DNA of 64,000 bases from Merluccius polli (Eukaryota > Chordata > Actinopteri > Gadiformes > Merlucciidae), in assembly GCA_030340625.1 (NCBI GenBank), contig JAOPHQ010006584.1:20001-84000 (forward strand), given 5' to 3'. Below the pieces are notes generated by a model. It ran no database searches and had not been told where the DNA came from. It saw only the letters and a list, made by a program, of their open reading frames with translations. This document shows, in pieces, positions 55,401-64,000 of this stretch. The stretch's first letter is position 1. Each line of letters opens with the position of its first letter. Position numbers and translations under genes: made by a program.

Positions 55401-58400
55401 TATTTTAACTGCAACATCACATCCTATTGAAATTCAGGTGTTGTGTGGATGTTGTTGTTTTTTTTCCCCGTTTTATCACAACATGTCTGGCTCTGAAAAT
55501 ATCTATACTCGCTGCTCTCGACAAAAACACCACAATCACTGACAGATCTTCTGACCTTAAATTATTCTCTTGTTTTATTCTGTTTATCTCTTTCTCTCTG
55601 TGCTTCCTCACAGCTGAACTGAAATGTAGAGGCAGGTTTTTTCTTTGGTAAACACACCCTCTCTTTCTCTCTCTCTCTCTTTCTCTCTCTCTCGGTTTCT
55701 CTCTATCACACACACACACGTGCAAACGCAAACTTCACAAAACCTTCAACCTTCATCCTCTCTGCCTCTTTGGCCTTGTTGTGCCCTCTGCTCGTGCGGA
55801 GATATTACCACTGCCGTCATGGGAGATGGGAGGATGGCAGCATATGAGCCATCGCATCCCACACTCTTCCCCGTGTCTTAATGAATCTCCACCAGTACCT
55901 CGGCCGGCTCGCGTTTACATTCGCACAATCGTGAAAAAGAAAAATGTCTATGTGTTTATTTGTAGTCGTAGTTGTCACAGGCTTTGGAGGAACAGAGGGT
56001 GAACCCGAGAGATAGAAACACACAACAACTCATCTCGACACAGAGACATTTACTCGTATCCCGAAATACAGAAAACACACGCTTCAAACGCGTGTCAAAA
56101 TGGCAGAAACAAAAGGAACCGACACACAGGGGCACCTTGAAGGGGGGAAAACCAAACCAAATCCTGCATCGCTTGTAGATCGGTTTGCCTTAGGTGGCTC
56201 CCTCGTCCCCAGAAAACCCTGCATTACAGAACCAATCAAAAGGCTTTAGGCGGTCCTTCATATTGGGGCGGTGACACGCTGAAGTCATGTGCGCTTGTAA
56301 ACGCGTTAGTACCGGCGACACATGCGTTATAGTGTGGCTTGGCCGCAGCTGAAAAAAACACCTTCAAAGTTTGTCGATGTTTGTCGCGTTTGCGTTTGCG
56401 AAACATATTCATCAGTTAAAAAACAAACAATCTTTTTTTAGGACATGATTCATCTATCTACACATCTGCTTTGGAGGACACTGCAGGACGAGTTACATTG
56501 GGAGACGGACTACCCAATGACGCCTTACTTTCTGGTAAGGCATCATTTCTGGTAAAATGTAAGGCACGTAGGTTTGTAAGCGGCCATTCTTGCCACCGTT
56601 CCAGCAACTAACTTGCATTTTTAAATCCCCAGACGATTGGTAGGCGGCGAGATCTCCGATCGTCTGGTATCGCGAGACTAGGAGCGGGGGTGCACCAAAT
56701 GTGCGTTATACACACCATGTCCTCGGCTTATTGAAACTGAATTGCCCCAGAATGAAAAAAAAAACTGAAGGGATTTCTTGAAGGCGGGGTCAGGGGATCA
56801 TCAGAAGTGAACACAGGTGACACACATTTCAAACAAGTAGGGATCGGGGCGGGATCGTGACAGTAGTAGCTGTCGCTTGCATGCAGGGTGAAAACGAGCG
56901 CCCCATGTGTGTCACATCCACAAGCTTGACGGTAAAGGGGCCCGAAACTCTAAAATAACGAGGCCTCTGAAATCCCGAGGCAGCAGTTTGATTGGCCGAC
57001 TCAAAGTGAAATGTACTTGTACCTGGGAAAACAAATATCAGACGGTTCCATTATCTTTTGAATGCCAATAAATCATATTCAACTATATTTAAGAAATGAA
57101 CAGTAACACTGTTAATAAGAAGATGGACATTTTGCACTAACCGGCAGAACAGTATATTCTATACATTATTTAATTACCATTTATATCTGCAAACACACAC
57201 ACACACACACACACATGCCCCTCCCCCCCCCCCCCCCCCCACATACACACACTACCACACACACACACACACACACAATGCAGGTTGTGAGCGCATTGAC
57301 TTCTCCGGTCCACCTTGCTGACCTGATCCGCCCTCCCTTAGCACCGGCTCAGTCAGGTCGTATGGAGGAATGCGTGTGTGTCAACAGGCAAAAACATCTT
57401 TTAATCTTCCCTTTAACAGCTGGAACCTAGAGGGGATAAGGAAGACTGCATAACCTTGAGGCGCTTGACGGCAGCGTTATGTATGTCTTCAACCCCCTGC
57501 AGAGGAGCGCATAATTTGTCCGACTCCCCCTTGGCGCACATTAGCGATGCGCGGCGGGGTCAGTTGGTATGACCCCTGCTGTCAGAGCAACAGCATGGGG
57601 TAGGAGGACCAAAGGAGGACGACGTTGTGGAGACAAGCAAACAAGCATCACGCCGGACCGATCTTTTCATCCGAGCGAGAGTGAGCGCTAGCAGAGGCAA
57701 GATAAAAGCAAGGAGGAGAATGGAAACAAGACAATGATAGAAACAGCGAGTGAGAGAGGAACGGGCAGTATAAGAGGCAAAGAAAAAAAAAAGTGGAAAA
57801 ATGAGAGAAACACCATGAGAGAAACAGCAAGAGATAAAAACAATGGTGCCAAAGTGGAAACATCTAACAGCAAAACATCAAACAGCTCTGCTGTGCAAAA
57901 AAAAAGAAAGAAGAGAAGATGAAATCGAAAGTAGAATGGAGGACAATGAGAAATGTTTGTGCAACTCTGACGTAAAAAAAAAAAAAAAAAAATCACCTGC
58001 TGTCCGCTGCCAACAGACATGACAGGTGTAGGTGCATGGAGGACTGGGTCCGCAACAGATGTTTGCTTAGTGGAGTCACAGGCTAGGTCTGATTAGCGGA
58101 TGAAGCGGGGAGAGGATGAACGGTTAGGAGCTGTCTAGGAGGACCTGATGGCGCACTTTGAAATACCACTTGGTCGTACTTTTAGGAAGTCTTACTGCCG
58201 GACAAAGCCAGCTCACCAAAAGATGACATTGTGTCTTTTAAAATGAATAAAGATAGCTTTTTGTCCATAATTGCTGTAAAAACAAAAAAACAAGCTTTGT
58301 GGGAGGGATTTAATCTCATGGCAAAACAATATTTATTTCTCTTTATATGCTAAGCAAGCACCGATGTGGATTTCATTCGGTGTTACGGGATAAAAGCAAT

Positions 58401-59407
58401 CAAGACATAATCACAGTGACCACGCCGTTCATCAGGCGGGCCCTAGTGCTGTGAAATACGCTGGTGTGCATCTGCTGATGTCCCTCCACACAGCAACCCG
58501 CTTAGACTGTCACCAAGTGACTGTTAGACTTACCGATCCGGTCGTACCATCGCTGTGTTTTTTAACTGCAAAGTCCAAGTGAGTCTAAAGTAACTGCAGT
58601 TCACTTGGGAAAAGAAGCAGGTTTACTAGGATTGTTGAATTTCCTTAAACGGCATGCATCAATGTATCATCATTTTGTGTTAAGTGTCACAGTTATCTGT
58701 GTGTGTAAAGGACATAATTCAATAATAAAACAAGCTCCATCAGACTCTGTTATGACTCGACCATTTTAGATTTTGCGTCAATGAGCCAGTGATTGCATGA
58801 CCGTCTTTCTTACAGATGTCTATAGGCTATATCCTGCCACATGTATGTACCATTCCCTCCCTATCGTGTGCTTGTCTTCATTTGTTATTTGAAATTTTGA
58901 AATTATTGGACTATTTCCTAGTTTGTCCCAGTTGATCTCAACAAATACATTCAACGTTGTGATTCATTTTCAAAACCATGTTTTGAAGACAGGATCAAAG
59001 ACAGGATTTAACGCTGTTCCAAGGGACTGACAAACATCCTCATATTTGCAATAAGCCTCTTGCAGTATTAAGACAAATGAATGCATGTTTGGGCTGAGCT
59101 CCAAGACAGAGAGAACATGTATTTTTATTGCATATTTCTTATCGTGAGTGATTATTCTCGCCTGAGACCACAATCGTTTCTGTTGTGAGTGCAGACAGAA
59201 TGCTGTTATGCAGAGACTGAAGGACGAGATGGCGTGATATCGACAGAGAGCTGATGGGTGATTATACTGTATACATGTTTTCCATTGATGATTATCGGTG
59301 TTCACACATGATTGCACTAAAGCAAATTTTTCGCACAGTGGAGTATCATCTGCATTTTTAGTCCTTTATATATTTTTAATATACTTTCAGACGTATTTCA
59401 TATCATA

Positions 59408-59452
<45 letters not shown>

Positions 59453-59558
59453 TCACCGGCCACTTTATTAGGTACACCTGTCCAACTGCTCGTTAACGCA
59501 AATTTCTAATCAGCCAATCACATGGCAGCAACTCAATGCATTTAGGCATGTAGACATG

Positions 59559-59961
59559 GGCCGTGTTCCGATATCCATACTTCCCGTACTTAGTGTACTT
59601 AGTTTGAGTACGTAGGGTGTTCCGATTATGATCGCGGCAAAAGAAGTGTACTTGAAAGGACCCGTATGTGTACTCAAAAAGGCCAAAATGCTTAGTGTGC
59701 TACGGGGTACACTTTGCGTACTCAACAGCAGCCATCTTAGCTACGTAGCGGAAGAGGCGGAGCCGCGCTCAGAGAACGTCTAATGAATTCACGTGTTTGG
59801 CGGGTGACGCGGCCGCGCAGCTGATGTCATTTCCGTTAAGTGCGCCACAGAGTACTGAGCACTAACATCTGAAGCTCTGCGTACCTATTGAGTACGGATA
59901 GTGTACTATGTTGAAGTGTACTCACGGAAGTTAGTGTACTCACAGATATCGGAACACGGCC
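59559..59961. mobile_element. 403-bp MITE nested in the Tc1 element
   Basis: The inverted ends are ggccgtgttccgatat and atatcggaacacggcc (16 bp). The target duplication is atg (3 bp), or catgg if the outer base is excluded. Many 'gtgtact' and 'gtactca' motifs lie inside. There is no transposase. A 3-bp duplication would fit PIF/Harbinger-type mobilisation, but this is uncertain. Confidence 0.8.
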
Positions 59962-60002
59962 ATGGTCAGGACGATCTGCTGCAGTTCAAACCGAGCATCA
60001 GA

Positions 60003-61043
60003 ATGGGGAAGAAAGGTGATTTAAGTGACTTTGAACGTGGCATGGTTGTTGGTGCCAGACGGGCTGGTCTGAGTATTTCAGAGACTGCTGATCTACTGGG
60101 ATTTTCACGCACAACCATCTCTAGGGTTTACAGAGAATGGTCCGAAAAAGAGAAAATATCCAGTGAGCGGCAGTTCTGTGGGCGCAAATGCCTTGTTGAT
60201 GCTAGAGGTCAGAGGAGAATGGCCAGACTGGTTCGAGCTGATAGAAAGGCAACTGTAACTCAAATAACCACTCGTTACAACAGAGGTATGCAGAAGAGCA
60301 TCTCTGAACGCACAACACGTCGAACCTTGAGGCGGATGGGCTACAGCAGCAGAAGACCACACCGGGTGCCACTCCTGTCAGCTAAGAACAGGAAACTGAG
60401 GCTACAATTCGCACAGGCTCACCAAAATTGGACAATCGAAGATTGGAAAAACGTTGCCTGGTCTGATGAGTCTCGATTTCTGCTGCGACATTCGGATGGT
60501 AGGGTCAGAATTTGGCGTCAACAACATGAAAGCATGGATCCATCCTGCCTTGTATCAACGGTTCAGGCTGGTGGTGGTGGTGTAATGGTGTGGGGGATAT
60601 TTTCCTGGCACACTTTGGGCTTATTAGTACCAATTGAGCATTGTGTCAAAGCCACAGACTACTTGAGTATTGTTGCTGACCATGTCCATCCCTTTATGAC
60701 CACAGTGTACCCATCTTCTGATGGCTACTTCCAGCAGGATAACGCGCCATGTCATAAAGCGCGAATCATCTCAGACTGGTTTCTTGAACATGACAATGAG
60801 TTCACTGTACTCAAATGGCCTCCACAGTCACCAGATCTCAATCCAATAGAGCACCTTTGGGATGTGGTGGAACGGGAGATTCGCATCATGGATGTGCAGC
60901 CGACAAATCTGCAGCAACTGCGTGATGCTATCATGTCAATATGGACCAAACTCTCTGAGGAATGTTTCCAGTACCTTGTTGAATCTGTGCCACGAAGGAT
61001 TAAGGCAGTTCTGAAGGCAAAAGGGGGCCCAACCCGGTACTAG
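60003..61043 (+). CDS. Tc1-like transposase, DD36E spacing, apparently intact
   Basis: A 346-aa cut-and-paste transposase that would bind the terminal repeats and insert the element at TA dinucleotides. The N terminus has a paired-like helix-turn-helix region (MGKKGDLSDFERGMVVGARR, then a second HTH near TTRRTLRRMGYSSRR). The catalytic triad is D in WSDESRF, D in FQQDNAPCH and E in NPIEHLWD. By hand count 36 residues separate the second D and the E, a DD36E spacing rather than the classical DD34E. DD36E Tc1 elements have been described as the Incomer family, to which this probably belongs. The reading frame also extends upstream to an ATG at 59,901, but those extra 34 codons come from the nested MITE; the start at 60,003 is the family start. 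No stop or frameshift was seen, so it may be active or recently active. Confidence 0.92.
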   Translation: MGKKGDLSDFERGMVVGARRAGLSISETADLLGFSRTTISRVYREWSEKEKISSERQFCGRKCLVDARGQRRMARLVRADRKATVTQITTRYNRGMQKSISERTTRRTLRRMGYSSRRPHRVPLLSAKNRKLRLQFAQAHQNWTIEDWKNVAWSDESRFLLRHSDGRVRIWRQQHESMDPSCLVSTVQAGGGGVMVWGIFSWHTLGLLVPIEHCVKATDYLSIVADHVHPFMTTVYPSSDGYFQQDNAPCHKARIISDWFLEHDNEFTVLKWPPQSPDLNPIEHLWDVVEREIRIMDVQPTNLQQLRDAIMSIWTKLSEECFQYLVESVPRRIKAVLKAKGGPTRY

Positions 61044-61207
61044 CAAGGTGTACCTAATTAAGTGGCCAGTGAGTGTATATATATATATATATATATATAT
61101 TAGTGGTGGGCCGTTATCGGCGTTAACGCGCTGCGATAACGCGAGACTGTTATTGATAAAATAAATATCGCCGTTAATCTATTCTCAAAGTTGGGTTGGG
61201 AGCTGGG

Positions 61208-62081
61208 TAGGCTTGGGCGATGTCCCTTAAATGACGATGACGATGTTTACAGTAAAACATCGTGATGGTTAATAGGTCCATGCCTATTAACGGCATGGAC
61301 CAAGCGGTTCTGGACCAGGAAGGAGACATGAACACTTTTAATAATCGTATTTACCGTATAACTGCACACAACTTTATTTAAAAGCAAGCAAATGGAAAAC
61401 ATGTTTGTTGGTATTTTGGTGTCCGGTGCGTGTGGATGTGCGGCTCCTTCGGCGGAGCGGTTCATGTTAATAGCGGAGTCCGGGAGGGTTCACCTTCACG
61501 GGCGTAGTTACGAGGGATGTGCGACTATCATTTTAAAAAATACTAAAGTGTTTTTTAAAGATAGAAAGATATTAGATATTCAACCGATATTCACGCTCCG
61601 AATTACAGCGATCAGACACGGGGAACTAAAGCCGCGATCACCGGTATGAGTCCCGTGTGTCTAGCGGTGTCTACCTGCCCAGGTGTTTACCTGCCCAGGT
61701 GTCTACCTGCCCAGGTGTCTACCTACCTAGGTGTTTACCTGCCCAGGTGTATTGGTCAGTATTTCTGCAGCGATGAGTTAAATCAGGGCTTGTTGCGACC
61801 ACGGATGTATTCGGTTTGCGATGCTCATGCCTTCTTATTTTTATGTTTTACTTTTTGCTCGACTAATGAAAACGTATTCGACTAAGCCGACTATTAGTTA
61901 CTAGTTAACTTACAGCACTTTATATGGACCATTAGTTATATTTTCAATTTATTTACAGAGCAATCCCTGCAAAGTGTTTAGGTAATAACTATAGAAGAGA
62001 CTATAGGATTAGTGTGTCGGACGAGGGGGGCATGGCATCACGATGGTGGCTCTCCATCGTGATGTCAGTCAGCCAACCCTA
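61208..62081. mobile_element. hAT element nested in the 61,101 element
   Basis: The ends taggcttggg and, inverted, tagggttggc are flanked by an exact 8-bp duplication, gagctggg (61,200-61,207 and 62,082-62,089). It contains a minisatellite at 61,665-61,752. No transposase ORF was recognised. Confidence 0.8.
61665..61752. repeat. 16-bp minisatellite with CAGGTG E-boxes
   Basis: About five to six copies of 'tctacctgcccaggtg'. Each unit contains the palindrome acctgcccaggt. Confidence 0.85.
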
Positions 62082-62296
62082 GAGCTGGGTCTATATCGGA
62101 TCTCCACCCCCCCGTCGGTCGTAGGTCCGGGGTGGGTTACGATCACGCAGACTTACTTTTAGTCATTAATTAGGTAGCACACACATATTATGAATATAGG
62201 AATTCAAATGAGCCATTTTAATCTAGATTAATCTACATTAATTCCAAGATTAGAGTGAGATTAATCTAGATTAAACAAATTAATCTATGCCCACCA

Positions 62297-62299
<3 letters not shown>

Positions 62300-62351
<52 letters not shown>
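62300..62351. repeat. (TA)n microsatellite
   Basis: About 52 bp of TA directly after the transposon cluster. Together with 59,410-59,449 and 61,076-61,100 it suggests the cluster grew by repeated insertion into one TA tract. Confidence 0.9.
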
Positions 62352-62356
<5 letters not shown>

Positions 62357-62539
62357 AATAATTTCATTTATCTTATTGCCATGCCAATCAAGCTTTAAAA
62401 AAGCAATAAAGCTAATTTTTTCTATCTCCAATTGAATTGATATTTGAATTGATGCCTTCTATCTCTCTCTCTACCTCTCTCTCTCTACCTCTCTCTCCCT
62501 GTCTCCCTCCCTCCCTCTCTGGCTGTCCATCACCTTGTT

Positions 62540-62945
62540 GTCATTCCCAGTTCCAGAGTTTCATTTCCTGGTCCGGATTCCATTAGCGGCGCGCTGTGCT
62601 CTCCAATTGCCCCCGCTGAATTACCCGGCTGTCCCGGACAATTAGTGTAGAGACAGGGGGGCGGCGGGGGCTGTAGGGGCCAGACAGCCGCACTGACAGC
62701 TGGGCTGCAGCCAGACCCGCACACTAACCACGCTGATGGGCCTGCAAACAGAGGGGATTTTCCTGGAGCCCAATTGTCCTAATCTCCCCTGGCAGAACAG
62801 CGTGTTGGCTACGTTTGACATTGTGTCAGTGACCCACGGCTCGCGTGGATATATTTATAGTGAATAATTTCTTATACCTGCCTATTTCTGTTCCGGGTCA
62901 CAGAGTCGGCCGCAGCCTACCACGGCTTCATCTGGCTTTGAGGCA
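62540..62945. promoter_or_regulatory. possible conserved non-coding element
   Basis: About 400 bp of balanced-composition, non-repetitive DNA with no ORF stand out in a repeat-rich neighbourhood. It holds several CAATTA/TAATT-type homeodomain cores and CCAATTG motifs. This is suspicion from texture only; conservation cannot be tested here. Confidence 0.3.
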
Positions 62946-63888
62946 AGAGACAGGCACACATGCACACAGGCACACACAGGCGCACACACACACACATACA
63001 CACACACACACGTCAGGTTGAGACTGATTTAGCCAGAGCAAAAACAGACAAAAAGCCAGCACCAGTGAACTTTAGTGTTGGACCGCTCCACCACAGGGCA
63101 GTAATAAGATGATAGGGGCAGGTTGGCACATCTGCATTCCATGCTGTCTGGTTTTGATTATGTTTGCTTCTTTAATTTAGTGTAATATTTGTCATATCAT
63201 GGATATAGGGATGGGCATTCGAAGCAATTTCCACATTCGAGTACTCACATTCAATAGTTTTCACAAAAAATGTAAGAATATCTAATTTGAAATGATTTTT
63301 TTGGACATCACAATCATCATAACCAGGCTTCAGTTAGCAGTGTTTAATTCACAAGTTAACATGAATAAGCATAACAACCCTTAGCAACCTGCGGCCCAAA
63401 AGAAAACAATTACTCTATAAACACTTTCAGTCAACGAATACTGACGTCCTCACAGTACTCACATCCCTAATGCTTAGTGCATCATAGATGAATGGATATG
63501 ACATCTCAGGGGAAATGCTGCATGCTGTCCACTGTTTTGCATTAAAGCAATTACCGGTAGATTGTTGAAATGTGATTTTATGATAATCTAATCTAATTCA
63601 CTCTAATCTAATCTCATCTGATATAATATAATCCAATCAACTCTAATCCACTCTAATCATATATAATATAATCTGTTCTGATCTGATATTATATAATCCA
63701 ATACAATCTAATCTAATTCAATCTAATCCACTCTAATGTAATGTAATCAATGATATCTTGAAGGTGCCCTGCATAGGATGCAAGCATAAAATGGCAGCTC
63801 AGTGTGTGATTATTATTCTGAGCTCGTCTTATCACCAAGTCGTGGATGCTAGACCAGACAAAGAGAGAGGGCTGGACATCACACCTTT

Positions 63889-63922
<34 letters not shown>

Positions 63923-64000
63923 CTGTTTTCCTTACAACGATACACTTGAGAGAGCAAGAGTTGGCACTGGCCTTTTGATCCTAACCTTGCATAAAGAGAA
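62946..64000. other. non-coding right end of the window
   Basis: CA repeats near 62,955-63,012, single-copy AT-rich DNA, the TAATC tract and a TG microsatellite (63,891-63,920). No exon was recognised. Confidence 0.55.
63582..63750. repeat. degenerate (TAATC)n tract
   Basis: Pentamer-based repeats (aatct/aatcc/aatca) over about 170 bp. Confidence 0.85.

Larger units (their letters stand above)
50700..59400. other. gene-free upstream region of chrna1
   Basis: I found no exons here. It contains simple repeats: CA/TG at 51,043-51,241, TA at 51,821-51,892, GA/GACA at 51,955-52,165, GA at 52,423-52,457, CT around 55,650-55,690 and CA with poly-C at 57,186-57,277. A perfect 13-bp hairpin (acggtctgttatt and complement, 54,921-54,974) is present. 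The rest is single-copy DNA of unknown function. Confidence 0.55.
59450..61075 (+). mobile_element. Tc1/mariner transposon with intact transposase and nested MITE
   Basis: The terminal inverted repeats start cactcaccggccacttt on the left and cactcactggccactta on the right. They match at 27 of 29 bases and sit in (TA)n, consistent with TA target choice. The element carries one transposase ORF (60,003-61,043) and is interrupted before it by the 403-bp insertion at 59,559-59,961. Confidence 0.92.
61101..62299. mobile_element. DNA element bounded by tagtggtgggc / gcccaccacta
   Basis: A 1.2-kb element embedded in (TA)n with 11-bp perfect inverted ends. Subterminal parts are 'ccgttatcggcgttaacgcg' on the left and repeated attaatctagatta on the right. 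No transposase. Its middle (61,208-62,081) is a separate nested hAT insertion, leaving only about 320 bp of its own sequence. Confidence 0.7.

Noticed and set aside
59901..60002. N-terminal 34-codon extension of the transposase
   Set aside because: It is derived from the nested MITE; the family start codon is at 60,003.

Overview
The window looks like nuclear DNA of a teleost fish. It holds four complete, intron-rich vertebrate genes with GT-AG exons, many long (CA)n/(TG)n and (TA)n microsatellites, and fish-type transposons: Tc1, hAT MITEs, a small LTR element and LINE 3' tails. I saw no prokaryotic features, tRNA or rRNA genes, or CRISPR arrays. I could not determine the species.

Layout: (1) 1-2,878 is non-coding DNA beyond the 3' end of crls1. 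(2) 2,879-8,399, minus strand, is crls1 (cardiolipin synthase; 7 coding exons, 350 aa). (3) 9,318-24,565, minus strand, is mcm8 (20 coding exons, 852 aa), with a probable non-coding first exon ending at 24,979. (4) 25,080-25,290 is a compact, ETS-rich, probably bidirectional promoter. (5) 26,488-37,292, plus strand, is lnpk (Lunapark; 14 coding exons, 425 aa) with a 5' UTR exon ending at 25,384. (6) 37,293-41,871 is tail-to-tail intergenic DNA with a MITE, a hAT-like repeat and a reverse-oriented LTR element. (7) 41,872-49,855, minus strand, is chrna1 (muscle acetylcholine receptor alpha subunit; 10 exons, 457 aa). (8) 49,856-64,000 is gene-free: simple repeats, a nested transposon cluster at 59,450-62,299 with an intact Tc1-type transposase, and two stretches resembling conserved non-coding elements.

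I joined the exons by hand. All four reading frames close exactly (1053, 2559, 1278 and 1374 nt), which supports the models. The genes do unrelated jobs: mitochondrial cardiolipin synthesis, recombination helicase, ER junction stabiliser and neuromuscular receptor. Their association is positional. From memory, in human crls1 and mcm8 are neighbours on one chromosome and LNPK and CHRNA1 lie together on another, so the mcm8/lnpk head-to-head junction looks like a lineage-specific join.

I found no wholly new gene system. The most unusual items are: a roughly 600-bp array of about 29 TTACGTAA palindromes inside a hAT element in an mcm8 intron; a 5' splice site of lnpk repeated five times at exact 40-bp spacing; inverted repeats flanking the two mcm8 exons around Walker A; and many 3' splice sites of the minus-strand genes built from long UG repeats.
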